From positions 5,247,501 to 5,311,500 of the forward strand of contig NZ_CP033334.1 in the NCBI RefSeq assembly GCF_013170705.1: 64,000 nucleotides of DNA, read 5' to 3'. Shown piece after piece: positions 55,091-63,652 of the stretch. The notes under the pieces were generated by a model, which had not been told where the DNA came from, searched no databases, and saw nothing but the letters and a program-made list of their open reading frames with translations. The stretch comes from Mesorhizobium loti (GTDB lineage Bacteria > Pseudomonadota > Alphaproteobacteria > Rhizobiales > Rhizobiaceae). The stretch's first letter is position 1; each line of letters opens with the position of its first letter. Position numbers and translations under genes: made by a program.

Positions 55091-55119
55091 GGGAACGTTT
55101 CTGCCGGCCGCGCATCCAA
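55091..55119 (+). promoter_or_regulatory. ECF-type promoter ahead of the DUF4142/cupredoxin pair
   Basis: GGGAACG at 55091-55097 and CATCCAA at 55113-55119 repeat the elements found at 54320-54348 with the same 15-base spacing, including GCGCATCCAA. It lies 62 bases ahead of the DUF4142 gene. Confidence 0.75.
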
Positions 55120-55180
55120 TCAGCGTCAACTGAAAAAATCGAGCCCGGCGCCTCCGCGCGGCCGGGCGAAGGAGAATGCC

Positions 55181-55705
55181 ATGCTCACCAGATATACCGC
55201 GGCCCTTGCCGCCCTGCTTCTCGTCAGCGCTGCCCCGTTCGCGCAAGCCGCCGACAAGCCGACCGACCCGCAGATCGCCCACATCGCCTATACAGCCGGC
55301 GTCCTCGACATCGAGGCGGCCAAGCAGGCGATCAAGACATCGAAGAACAAGGAGGTCGTCGCCTTCGCCAAGGATATGGAGCGCGACCACGAGGCGGTGA
55401 ACAAGCAGGCGCTCGACCTGGTCAAGAAGCTCAAGGTGAAGCCCGAGGACAACGCCACCAGCCAGGCGCTGAGCAAGGCGGCGGAGGCCGAACGCGCCAA
55501 GCTCGCCAAGCTGACGGGCGCAGAATTCGACAAGGCCTATATCGAGAATGAGGTGGCCTATCACAAGCAGGTCAACGGCGCGCTCGAAACCCTTCTCATA
55601 CCCTCGGCCAGCAATGCCGAGCTGAAGAGCCTGCTCGAGACCGGCCTCAAGATCTTCCAGGGGCATGAGCAGCACGCCGAACATGTCGCCGGCATGCTGA
55701 AATGA
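55181..55705 (+). CDS. DUF4142-domain exported protein
   Basis: The 174-residue protein has a signal peptide (LAALLLVSAAPFAQA) and a mostly helical ferritin-like DUF4142 domain: DPQIAHIAYTAGVLDIEAAKQAIKTSKNKEVVAFAKDMERDHEAVNKQAL, then EFDKAYIENEVAYHKQVNGAL and LKIFQGHEQHAEHVAGML. His and Glu on these helices could bind metal. Periplasmic DUF4142 proteins have no defined activity. AAGGAG precedes the ATG; the cupredoxin gene overlaps its stop. Confidence 0.92.
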   Translation: MLTRYTAALAALLLVSAAPFAQAADKPTDPQIAHIAYTAGVLDIEAAKQAIKTSKNKEVVAFAKDMERDHEAVNKQALDLVKKLKVKPEDNATSQALSKAAEAERAKLAKLTGAEFDKAYIENEVAYHKQVNGALETLLIPSASNAELKSLLETGLKIFQGHEQHAEHVAGMLK

Positions 55706-56031
55706 AAGCGGGCGCATTGATCCATCCGTCGTGGCTGGCCGCCGCCGCCCTGGCTCTGGTGCTTACAGCAGCGCCGGCGGCGGCCGCGACCATAGAGATC
55801 ACCATCGACAAACTCGTCTTCACGCCAGCGACCATCGAGGCGAAGGTCGGCGACACGATCGAGTGGGTGAACAAGGACGTGATTGCCCATACGGCCACCG
55901 TGAAGGGCGGCTGGGAGGTGATGATCCCGCCGAAGAAGTCGGCGAGCCTGACGTTGAAGGCGGCGGGCGCGGCCGACTATTTCTGCCGCTTCCACCCCAA
56001 CATGAGGGGTCATCTGAACGTGGCGCCCTGA
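55702..56031 (+). CDS. exported cupredoxin (plastocyanin/amicyanin-like)
   Basis: The 109-residue protein has a signal peptide (LAAAALALVLTAAPAAAA) and a single blue-copper domain. The copper ligands are visible as His in DVIAHTATV, and Cys, His and Met in YFCRFHPNMRGHL. It should carry electrons in the periplasm or buffer copper. The ATG overlaps the DUF4142 stop (ATGA), so the two are co-produced. Its 3' end overlaps the convergent enoyl-CoA hydratase gene by 22 bases. Confidence 0.92.
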   Translation: MKAGALIHPSWLAAAALALVLTAAPAAAATIEITIDKLVFTPATIEAKVGDTIEWVNKDVIAHTATVKGGWEVMIPPKKSASLTLKAAGAADYFCRFHPNMRGHLNVAP

Positions 56032-56885
56032 TCAACGGCCCTGTCGAGTTGCAGCGAGGCGCGTCTGGCCTCGTCAGGCCGGGCAACATGCGTCCACGAG
56101 CCATCGCGGCTTGCCTTACGCCGCTCGATCCAGGCATCGAGCGCTTGGCGCAAATCAACGGTCGGAGCCATGCGGGCGAACTGCTCGGCTTCGACCAATA
56201 GGCCCTCGGCGATGCTTTGGTTGAGCCCGCGCGCCACGGCTGTGAGAATGCTCGCGACCGCAAGTCCTGAGTGCCGAAGGATACGCCCGGCCAAATCAAA
56301 AGCTGCCGGCATCAGGTCGCCATGCGGCACGACTTGATTGACGAGACCAAGTTCGAGCGCCCGCGGCGGCGGAAACCAGTCGCCCGTCAACAGCAATTCG
56401 AGCGCCCGCTTGCGCCCGGCGAGCCTCGGCAGGCGCTGCGTACCGCCGAAGGTCGGCGGCATTGCGAGGTTGATTTCCGGCTTGGCGAACAGGGCGCGGT
56501 CGCTGGCGATCGCCAGCGGCACGGCCTCCGTGATCTCGCAGCCGCCGCCGAAGGCAATGCCGTTGACGGCGGCGATGATGGGCTTGCGGAAGGCTTCGAG
56601 CCGTGCCGTCAGCCGCTGGCCGCGCATGACGAAGTCGCGCATGGCTGTGTCGGTACCATCGGCCACGCTGCCCGAGAACTCCTGGATGTCGCCGCCGGCC
56701 GAGAAGGCCCGATCTCCCGCGCCGGTCAGAATGATCGCGCGAATGCCGTCGTCGACTTCAACGTCATCGAGGATAGCAAGCAGGCGATCAATCAGGGCAT
56801 AGTTCAGCGCATTGAGCTTTTCGGGGCGGTTGAGGGTAAGGACGGTGACCCCGTCGTGGGTCTCGTTCAGGACTAGATCGGCCAT
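56010..56885 (-). CDS. enoyl-CoA hydratase/isomerase family protein
   Basis: The protein is 291 residues from ATG 56885. It has the crotonase core: VLTLNRPEKLNAL, oxyanion loops AFSAGGDIQEF and GIAFGGGCEI, first catalytic Glu in KPEINLAMPP, GGTQRLPRL, and the second Glu in ALELLLTGD. It should hydrate or isomerise enoyl-CoA. A TetR gene is divergent with an interrupted palindrome between them, so expression is likely ligand-controlled, as often found for acyl-CoA-metabolism genes. Confidence 0.92.
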   Translation of the reverse strand: MADLVLNETHDGVTVLTLNRPEKLNALNYALIDRLLAILDDVEVDDGIRAIILTGAGDRAFSAGGDIQEFSGSVADGTDTAMRDFVMRGQRLTARLEAFRKPIIAAVNGIAFGGGCEITEAVPLAIASDRALFAKPEINLAMPPTFGGTQRLPRLAGRKRALELLLTGDWFPPPRALELGLVNQVVPHGDLMPAAFDLAGRILRHSGLAVASILTAVARGLNQSIAEGLLVEAEQFARMAPTVDLRQALDAWIERRKASRDGSWTHVARPDEARRASLQLDRAVDQGATFR

Positions 56886-56934
56886 TGTTCTTCCTTTCCA
56901 GATACAGCGGAAAGGGATCATGCTTTTGATTGCG

Positions 56935-56958
56935 TGTATATTCACTAGTCGGTATACA
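56935..56958. promoter_or_regulatory. probable TetR operator between the hydratase and TetR genes
   Basis: TGTATA (56935-56940) and TATACA (56953-56958) are symmetric around a central ACTAGT (56944-56949), a 24-base interrupted palindrome. It lies between the two divergent starts and seven bases before the TetR ATG. Confidence 0.6.
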
Positions 56959-56964
56959 TGCTTC

Positions 56965-57552
56965 ATGCCTGAAGCCGCCAGTCCGACCCGCAAACGCATC
57001 GTCGATGCCGCGACGAAGCTATTTTACGCCGAGGGAATCGGTCGCGTCAGCGTCGATGCCGTTGCCGAAAAGGCAGGCCTCACCAAGCGTACGCTTTACT
57101 ACCACTTCAAGAGCAAGGACGACCTGATCGCCGCCTATCTCGACGGTCGCGACCAGCCCAATCTGCGGCAGATGGCCAGCTGGTTCGATGCCGCGGAGGG
57201 CGGCGCGGACCGCAAGGTCGAAGCGATCTTCACCAACCTTGCGCGGGTCGCGCACCATCCAAAATGGAAAGGATGCGGCTTTCTGCGCACGGCCGCCGAA
57301 CTCGCCTCGATGCCCGGTCATCCGGCGGTCAAGGTCGGGTCGCGTCACAAGTCAAATTTTGAGACATGGCTCGCTGGCGCATTGTCCGACCATGGCATCG
57401 AGGACCCACAGGTCGTGGCGCGCGAGATCGTGCTTTTGATCGACGGCTCGTTTTCGATCATGCTGGTCCACCGCAATCCTGATTACATCGAGGCGGCAGG
57501 CCGGGCCGCGGCCACGCTGGCCAGGGCACGAATTCCGGGCAGCCCTGCCTAG
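56965..57552 (+). CDS. TetR-family regulator divergent from enoyl-CoA hydratase
   Basis: The protein is 195 residues from ATG 56965. The helix-turn-helix is RVSVDAVAEKAGLTKRTLYYHFKSKDDLIAAYLDGR, and the C-terminal domain has WKGCGFLRTAAELASMPGHPAVKVGSRHK, the pattern of a common TetR subgroup that senses organic molecules. An interrupted palindrome (56935-56958) lies at its promoter. It probably represses the divergent hydratase gene and itself. Confidence 0.9.
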   Translation: MPEAASPTRKRIVDAATKLFYAEGIGRVSVDAVAEKAGLTKRTLYYHFKSKDDLIAAYLDGRDQPNLRQMASWFDAAEGGADRKVEAIFTNLARVAHHPKWKGCGFLRTAAELASMPGHPAVKVGSRHKSNFETWLAGALSDHGIEDPQVVAREIVLLIDGSFSIMLVHRNPDYIEAAGRAAATLARARIPGSPA

Positions 57553-58775
57553 AATCCGAACGCCAGCCACGCCGTGCCGACCACGAGCGTGATCAGCGTC
57601 AGCGGCAAGCCGACCTTGAAGAAGGCGCCGAAAGACAAGGGTGAGCCGGCAGCCTTGGACTGCTCGGCGACGATTAGGTTGGCGACCGAGCCGAGCAGCG
57701 TGAAATTACCGGCCAGCGTCGAGCTCATCGCCACCACCAGCCAGGCGCGTTCGGGGTTTTCCAACCCAGGTATGAACGGCCGCAAAGCCAGAACGGCCGG
57801 CACATTGCTCATGATGTTGGACAGCACCGCGGTGAACCCGGACAAACGCCAGACATCATCCAGGCCGAGATTCTTGGCAGAGGCGATGAGATCAGGCGTC
57901 AGCAGCGTCCTTTCGGCGCCTGCGACCACCACGAACAGACCCGCGAACATGAACAGCAGCGGTCCGTCGATCTCGCGGTAAATACGCGCGGGCTTGATGG
58001 CGCGGGTGAGCAGGAGGATGGCGCCGCCGATCAATGCCGCCTTGGCGACAGGAACGCCGGCGAAGAAGGCGACGGCCAATCCGACGCAGACGATCACCGC
58101 CTTCAACACCTGCCCGCGATGCATGCGCCCGCGCGACACATGCGGCGTCAATTCAGCGGTGCGGGTGAATTCGGCCCGATAGACGATCCGCACGATGACG
58201 ATGACCGCGACCAGGCCGAACAGGGCGACCGGCGCGAGCGCCGCAGAAAAGGCAGGATAGGAAATGCCGGACAGCGCGCCAATGACCATATTCTGCGGAT
58301 TGCCGGTGATGGTGGCGACGCTGCCGCAGTTCGACGCGGTGGCGGTGGCGATCAGATATGGGATCGGGTTGCGGTTGATGACGCGGGTGACGTGGACGAC
58401 GATCGGCGCCATGACCAGGCAGATGGCATCATTGACCAGGAAGGCCGACAGCACGCCGGTCAGCAGCGTGACCATCACCAGCAACATGAAGGGGGCGTGC
58501 GCGTGTTCGATGGCGATGGCGCCGAGGCCGCGAAAGGCGCCGGAGACCTTCAGATGCGCGACCACGATCATCATGCCGAGCAGAAGCGTGATGGTGTCGA
58601 AATTGATCGCGCGGTAGGCATCCTCCATGCTGATCGCGCCGATGGCGATCATCGCGGCGCCGCCAAGCAGCGCAATCCCCGCCCGGTCGAGGCGCAATCC
58701 AGGTATGCGGCCGATAGCCACGCCGGCATAGGTCAGGACCAGGATCAGCAGTGCCGCCGCGCCCATCAACGTCAT
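57549..58775 (-). CDS. ArsB/NhaD/SLC13-type anion or cation transporter
   Basis: The 408-residue membrane protein has about 11 hydrophobic segments. It shows the CitM/ArsB/NhaD superfamily features: FLVNDAICLVMAPIVVHV (NDA motif), TASNCGSVATITGNPQNMVIGAL, and LSNIMSNVPAVLALRP, the repeat motif near the end. The substrate could be arsenite, Na+/H+ or a dicarboxylate; no neighbouring regulator of arsenic or sodium type tells which. It converges with the TetR gene by 4 bases. Confidence 0.88.
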   Translation of the reverse strand: MTLMGAAALLILVLTYAGVAIGRIPGLRLDRAGIALLGGAAMIAIGAISMEDAYRAINFDTITLLLGMMIVVAHLKVSGAFRGLGAIAIEHAHAPFMLLVMVTLLTGVLSAFLVNDAICLVMAPIVVHVTRVINRNPIPYLIATATASNCGSVATITGNPQNMVIGALSGISYPAFSAALAPVALFGLVAVIVIVRIVYRAEFTRTAELTPHVSRGRMHRGQVLKAVIVCVGLAVAFFAGVPVAKAALIGGAILLLTRAIKPARIYREIDGPLLFMFAGLFVVVAGAERTLLTPDLIASAKNLGLDDVWRLSGFTAVLSNIMSNVPAVLALRPFIPGLENPERAWLVVAMSSTLAGNFTLLGSVANLIVAEQSKAAGSPLSFGAFFKVGLPLTLITLVVGTAWLAFGF

Positions 58776-58896
58776 TGGTAAGAAGCCCCGCTCGATCTGG
58801 TGGCGCCGATGCGGTCCGCCCGGTGGTTCTTTTGCATGTCAACTTTGGTGATGTCGAGATTGATGACAAACGGAGTGGGCGTTGCGGGCGGTATCG

Positions 58897-59859
58897 CTAG
58901 CGCCGATAGAAATCCAGCCGCTGTTGCAGCGCCTGCGGCGAGAACAGCCGCTCGACGGTTTGCCGCGCTTTGTGGCCCACGTCGGCCCGCAGCGCCGGAT
59001 CGGCCTTGAGCTCGGCCAGGATTTGCGCCGCCTGTTGCGTCGTCTCAAAGAGAAAACCGTTCTCGCCATGGATGATATGGTCGGCATAGCCGCCATGCGA
59101 ATGGCAGACCACGGGCAAACCGCAAGCCATCGCCTCGAACACCACGCGGCCGAAGGTCTCCACATGCGAGCCGGTGCGGTAATAGAAGACATCGAGCGTC
59201 GGCAAAAACTGTTCGGCGGCAAACTGGCCTTGCGGCAGGAGTTCGAGTTGCGGATGTGGCGTGAGCTTGTCCTTGAGCGGCATCCCGCCCTGGATCCGCA
59301 CCGCAACGCCATCGGCCAGCAATGCCTCATAAAGCGCCGCATCGTCGGCATGATGCTTGTCCGCCGTATCGCGGCTCAGCCGGCCCACGGTGAACGGCCG
59401 ATCCGACCTTGCCGGCCATGGTGAGAAACGCCCGATATCGATCGGCGACGGATGCACGACGCCTTCGACCTGCAGCATGCGCTTCTGAAAATCGGAGATC
59501 AGCACCAGTTCGGCGTCGGGCCATCCCAGCAGGCGCGGCATGCCGGTCGTCAGCGCGATGATTTTTGGGTGAAAGGTGTTGAAGACATAGATCAGCCGGC
59601 GTGGCCGCCGGATCAGGTAAGGCCAGATCTTGTTGCGCCAATGCGCGCCGAGGAAGACGTAGGTGCCGCCGTCCGGCACGTCGCGCTTTGCCAGCGAGAC
59701 GCGGTGAATCGGAAATTGCCGCATCAGTTCGTCGGACACGCGCGAAGAGGTTGCCCAAAGACGCGCCTGCTGGTCGGCGCTCAACAGCCGGTACAGGTCG
59801 AGCGTTTCGCGCTCGCTGCCGCCAAACGGGTTTTGGAAACCGTTGAAGAGATGGATCAT
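58897..59859 (-). CDS. family-1 glycosyltransferase (GT4-like)
   Basis: The protein is 320 residues from ATG 59859. It has the GT-B fold: N-terminal FNGFQNPFGGSERETLDLYRLL, and the donor-binding C-terminal half with GSHVETFGRVVFEAMACGLPVVCHSHGGYADHIIHGENGFLF. The E(x7)E-type pair lies in ETFGRVVFE. It should transfer a sugar from a nucleotide donor, probably to a surface glycan. It is a single gene; no polysaccharide cluster surrounds it. Confidence 0.9.
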   Translation of the reverse strand: MIHLFNGFQNPFGGSERETLDLYRLLSADQQARLWATSSRVSDELMRQFPIHRVSLAKRDVPDGGTYVFLGAHWRNKIWPYLIRRPRRLIYVFNTFHPKIIALTTGMPRLLGWPDAELVLISDFQKRMLQVEGVVHPSPIDIGRFSPWPARSDRPFTVGRLSRDTADKHHADDAALYEALLADGVAVRIQGGMPLKDKLTPHPQLELLPQGQFAAEQFLPTLDVFYYRTGSHVETFGRVVFEAMACGLPVVCHSHGGYADHIIHGENGFLFETTQQAAQILAELKADPALRADVGHKARQTVERLFSPQALQQRLDFYRR

Positions 59860-60071
59860 GATCGCCGCGCTTGCCAGGCCTTGCCCGGGCCATCCCGCCA
59901 CTCGTTCGTCGGCACCGAAAGGTCGCGACCGCGCCAGCGGACCGGAAGACCGAGGAGATCAAGAAAGCAGAATGTCTCTGGCGATGCCCAATACATCACC
60001 TTAGGCGGAGGAAGCACACCGACAAGAAGGCGTCAAGGAAGCGGCCGCCTTCGCGCGCCGCAAGGCTGCCT

Positions 60072-60859
60072 TCAATGAACCGTGGCGGCGCTGGGCTGAG
60101 ACACCAGGGCGGCTTCCGCCGGGTCGAAACTGACCTGGTCGCGTCCATTCGACTTGGCGGTATAGAGACGTCGGTCGGCGGCGGAGAAGATCGCCTCGTA
60201 GGTGGTCGGCCCGCTGAAGCTGGTGCCGCCGATCGAGACGGAAAGCGGACAGGCGCGGCCGCCGGGCGAAAAGTCCATCTCGCGAATCCGCCGGCGGATG
60301 CCTTCGGCAACCAGCCGGGATTGCGAGGGGTCGACACCGGGAAGAAACACGCCAAACTCCTCGCCGCCGATGCGGCCGACGATATCGCTGCCGCGCAGTT
60401 GCCCCTTGATCGCCTGCGCGATCAGCTTGAGTGCCTGGTCGCCGCAGTCATGACCGAGGCGGTCGTTGATCGACTTGAAGTGATCGGCATCGATGATCAG
60501 CAGCGCGCCGGAACGGATGTGCTCCTGCTTGCGGGTCTCCTCGAGATAGGCCTCGACCAGCATCGAGAAGGCGCCGCGGTTCAGCACCGCCGTAAGACTG
60601 TCGGTCGCGGCAATGACGCTGAGCTCGCGTTGGGCTATGGCCAGTTGGCGGATCTTCCACATGAGAAGAAACAGAAACGAGCCGCCCAGCACCAGGGGAA
60701 GAAGCAGGTCCGTCAGTTGCGCGCGCCAGATCGCCTCGGATGAGAGATAGGGAAATTGAACGAATCAACAAAAAACGCCACGGCAATGAAGAATGCCGTA
60801 CCGGCCGCGGTGACAGCGATCACCCTGCCCCAGCTGGTCGGCGACAGGTCGAGCTTCAT
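60072..60859 (-). CDS. membrane diguanylate cyclase (GGDEF), apparently frameshifted
   Basis: From GTG 60692 down, the frame encodes a complete GGDEF domain: DSLTAVLNRGAF, IIDADHFKSINDRLGHDCGD, I-site RGSD five residues before GGEEF, and FLPGVDP. It should make c-di-GMP. A good ATG at 60859 (GGAGTGG upstream) opens a matching N-terminus with a membrane helix, but that frame meets a stop after about 49 codons. One extra base in the G/C run at 60750-60752 would join it to FPYLSSEAIWRAQLTDLLLPLVLGG and restore a two-helix membrane GGDEF protein of about 262 residues. Confidence 0.78.
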
Positions 60860-61036
60860 CCCATTCCACTCCGTTAGCCGCCTCTACCATGACGTGCCAA
60901 CGCAAACAAAATGATAAGACTTTCCCTTCAATTCGAGATCAGGGAGCCGGAGCACGCCCTCCCAATCGGTGGTCGTGCTCCGGCGGTGAAAGCGGTTCGG
61001 TCCTTAAATTTCTCGCGATGCGGGAATTCCCGAACG

Positions 61037-61258
61037 TCAACGGCCGGGCGCCGATCGACTCGCCTCCACAACGAAGGATGCGGCGATCAGGTCGTCGGCA
61101 TCCAGTCGTAGCGAGCCGTCGCCTGCTCCCATGATGGCGGCGACCTTGTGGAAGGTCTTCATCTCATAGTCGGAAATTTCGGCATCCCGCATTCTGGCCC
61201 TGAGTTCAGCGATACGCCGCCCCAAGGCAGGGGACGTTCCAATTTCTCGTTTCGACAT
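61037..61258 (-). CDS. small conserved hypothetical protein
   Basis: The 73-residue protein starts at ATG 61258 behind a strong GGAGGAG site. It has a charged helical N-terminus (LGRRIAELRARMRDAEISDYEMKTFHKVAAIM) and an acidic end (GSLRLDADDLIAASFVVEAS). I recognise no family. It is probably a genuine small soluble protein, given the ribosome site and even codon use. Confidence 0.62.
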   Translation of the reverse strand: MSKREIGTSPALGRRIAELRARMRDAEISDYEMKTFHKVAAIMGAGDGSLRLDADDLIAASFVVEASRSAPGR

Positions 61259-61430
61259 GGCCTGGCTTCTCCTCCCCCAACCCGCGCTTGCTTTGCCTCG
61301 CCCATTCGCTGGCCCGCACATTGCCTTTTATGAGGTTCCGCGAATACAAGGCCCCGAACGCCTCATGAGGCCTAAGGTTCCAACCTCGATGGATCACGAA
61401 ATAATTCCAGCTCGCCCGTCGAGCTTTGCC

Positions 61431-61727
61431 CTATTGCGCGGCCATCGGCACCATCGTGATACTGGAATTCCGCGCCTCGACCCGCTCCAGGCATCGGGCC
61501 GGAATATTCGGCCATGTCGCGGAGGCGCACTCCTTGTCAGTGACCGCAACGGGCTCGCCATGCTGCACGGACGCCGCTTGGGTCGCCGTGGATGCAAAAA
61601 GAACCGTCTGGGTTATCAGAGCCGAGAAAACGGCAACCTGGAACAGCACGGCGGCGAAGGCGATCTTCTTGAGCATGCGAGGCAACGCGCTGACAGGCAT
61701 CAGGTTCCCGCGGCCTGACACCGTCAT
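61431..61727 (-). CDS. small exported or membrane-anchored hypothetical protein
   Basis: The 98-residue frame has a hydrophobic segment (MLKKIAFAAVLFQVAVFSALITQTVLFA) with Lys before it, then a short mature part with two Cys (ECASATWPNIPARCLERVEARN) that could form a disulfide. I recognise no named family; the Cys-containing end looks familiar from short rhizobial proteins. The start is uncertain: ATG 61727, 61700 or 61676 would all keep the hydrophobic segment. Confidence 0.58.
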   Translation of the reverse strand: MTVSGRGNLMPVSALPRMLKKIAFAAVLFQVAVFSALITQTVLFASTATQAASVQHGEPVAVTDKECASATWPNIPARCLERVEARNSSITMVPMAAQ

Positions 61728-61827
61728 TCACCGCATGGAAAAGAACCCATGAGGAACGAAATCTGCAAAACGACCAATTTCGGTTGGTTTCAGACTCGCA
61801 ATACAATATCTAACTACTTGAAAAGAT

Positions 61828-61904
61828 TGGCGATCCCGACAGGATTCGAACCTGTGACCATCGGCTTAGAAGGCCGGTGCTCTATCCAGCTGAGCTACGG
61901 GACC
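61828..61904 (-). tRNA. tRNA-Arg (anticodon TCT)
   Basis: The reverse strand folds into a full cloverleaf: acceptor GGTCCCG/CGGGATC with one G-T pair, D arm GCTCAGCTGGATAGAGC, anticodon loop CTTCTAA (anticodon at 61868-61870), and T arm ACAGGTTCGAATCCTGT. The CCA end is encoded in the DNA. It reads AGA codons. Confidence 0.97.
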
Positions 61905-61953
61905 GCTGGGCCGGCCGAAAGGGACCGGCTAGATATCTGGCGCTGGTCGCCGT

Positions 61954-62259
61954 TCAATGCGTCCAGGGCGTCCTGCGGTCATAGCGGAAATTCTCCGCGT
62001 AGGAAATCTGGCGGCGTTTGGTCTCTTTCGGCTCCTCGACCCGGAAGGCAAGCCCTTCCTTTTCGGCGTAAGCCACGGCCTCTTCCCGCGTGTCGAAGGT
62101 GAGCCTGATCTGGCTTCTCATATCCCCAGAGGTCGTATAGCCCATCAGGGGATCGATCTTCTTGCGCATCTCGGGATCGAATTCCAGCACCCAGTGGCCG
62201 GTCTTTGCCTTACCGGACTGCATCGCGGTTTTGGCTGGGCTGAAAATGCGCGCGGACAT
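61954..62259 (-). CDS. NDUFS4-like complex I accessory subunit
   Basis: The 101-residue protein (ATG 62259, GAGGTGG upstream) has the ETC complex I NDUFS4 motif: ARIFSPAKTAMQSGKAKTGHWVLEFDPEMRKKIDPLMGYTTSGDMRSQIRLTFDTREEAVAYAEKEGLAFRV, ending YAENFRYDRRTPWTH. The subunit sits on the peripheral arm of NADH dehydrogenase in alphaproteobacteria and mitochondria. It lies alone, between two tRNA genes, far from a nuo cluster. Confidence 0.95.
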   Translation of the reverse strand: MSARIFSPAKTAMQSGKAKTGHWVLEFDPEMRKKIDPLMGYTTSGDMRSQIRLTFDTREEAVAYAEKEGLAFRVEEPKETKRRQISYAENFRYDRRTPWTH

Positions 62260-62383
62260 GGCCACCTCATTGTTGTGCAAGGCAGCATCGCCGCCCTTTG
62301 CCCGTCATTACTGCGCAATGCGCATGGCGGCAAGGTTTTTGCACTTGCCATGCAGCACCGAAATGAATAGGCAACAGACCGTT

Positions 62384-62460
<77 letters not shown>

Positions 62461-62946
62461 TCCCTTTCGAAAAGTGCGGTATCGATAGCCATTGGCGTCA
62501 TCGAATGGCTATCTTGGTCGCTTCCGGCCGTGGGCCTTGCTGCGACGGTTTCCGGTGCGAATCTGAAGACGGCAGCAACTGGAGCACTGCAAAAATGGCG
62601 GGAAACGACAGCCGTGGCGGCTCGGAATGGTCGCGGCCGCTGAACAGGAGACCGGTCGATGCATTTGAAGGTAAGCTCGCCGGGCGAGAACCCCAACAAC
62701 CTCATTCCCGGCGAGCCTACAACCTGATTTGGAACGCAATCAGGACCGGGGTCAGCCGGCAACCTCGCGCTGCAAGATGGATGCCAGCTGTTATTTCCCA
62801 AAATGGGACACGCTTCGCGTTCGCCGCCGTCTGAACACCGAGTCACCCCGAGCGCGTTGCGTCAAAACAGATCTATCCGGCCCGCTCAATGTCACTGTCT
62901 GTGCATGTCGTGTCCCAACACCAAGGGCAACCCTGGGCGACATGCG
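62461..62946. other. intergenic region between tRNA-Pro and the Hda-like gene
   Basis: I find no standard gene here. It contains an inverted repeat with 10-bp arms GCTCGCCGGG (62675-62684) and CCCGGCGAGC (62707-62716), and a short frame with a good ribosome site at 62659-62727 (listed separately). The part near 62820-62940 is the downstream zone of the reverse-strand Hda-like gene. Confidence 0.5.
62659..62727 (+). CDS. possible 22-residue peptide within an inverted repeat
   Basis: ATG 62659 has AGGAG eight bases upstream and opens 22 codons ending ACA-ACC-TGA. The peptide reads MHLKVSSPGENPNN then LIPGEPTT, with a near-repeat SPGENP/IPGEPT that matches the arms of the DNA inverted repeat. 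I do not recognise a family. It may be a leader-type peptide or chance. Confidence 0.3.
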   Translation: MHLKVSSPGENPNNLIPGEPTT

Positions 62947-63651
62947 TCAAATCTCGAACGCGCCCTGCCCTTCGTCCATGGCGCTGACCGCTTCCGCCGC
63001 CAGCGCCCGCGTGATCGGCGTCTTGCGCTCGAGCGCGGTGCGGTCCAGCCGCTCCACCACGCGCATTGCGGTCGCCAGCGAGCGCTCGATGCGCCGCACC
63101 AGATACTGCACGACATGCGGCTCGACCTCGACCTGACGGTCAGCGAACAGCTTGGTTATGACGCCGGCGAGGAGGAGATCATCCGGCTCGTGGATTTCGA
63201 CCGTCGCCGCCGCTTTCAGCCGCGAGGCAAGATCGGGCAGGGAAACACCCCAGGCCGACGGAAAACGGCGCGCCGTCAACAGCAGCGTCGAGCCGGCGCC
63301 ACGCACCGCATTGATCAGATGGAACAGGCCTTGCTCGTCGATCGCGCCGGTATCGACATCGTCGATCAGCACCGGCCGGGCGCCAAGGTTCGCGATGCCG
63401 TCGCCAATGCGCCCGGCATTCACGGCCAGCGCGTTGGCGCGCGCGCGCCAGATGGCAGCCAGATGCGTCTTGCCGGAGCCGGCGGGACCTGCCAGCACCA
63501 CCACCGGCGCGGGCCAGTCCGGCCAACGGTCGACCAGCGCCGCCGCCTGGTTGTTGGTGCCGGAGACGACAAGTTCGTCGCGCGAATAGCCGGTGCCATG
63601 GCCGAGATCGAGCGGCAGCTGGCGTGGCGGATCGGTTCGCTGAGCGGTCAC
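62947..63651 (-). CDS. hdaA: Hda-like DnaA regulatory inactivator
   Basis: The 234-residue protein starts at GTG 63651 and has DnaA-type AAA+ domain III: Walker A GPAGSGKTHLAAIWRARA and Walker B PVLIDDVD. It lacks the DnaA DNA-binding domain IV. The N-terminal QLPLDLGH is a beta-clamp-binding motif, as in Hda. Hda with the clamp stimulates DnaA-ATP hydrolysis and prevents over-initiation. The AI-2E-type permease gene ends one base upstream on the same strand. Confidence 0.9.
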   Translation of the reverse strand: MTAQRTDPPRQLPLDLGHGTGYSRDELVVSGTNNQAAALVDRWPDWPAPVVVLAGPAGSGKTHLAAIWRARANALAVNAGRIGDGIANLGARPVLIDDVDTGAIDEQGLFHLINAVRGAGSTLLLTARRFPSAWGVSLPDLASRLKAAATVEIHEPDDLLLAGVITKLFADRQVEVEPHVVQYLVRRIERSLATAMRVVERLDRTALERKTPITRALAAEAVSAMDEGQGAFEI

Positions 63652-63652
63652 T

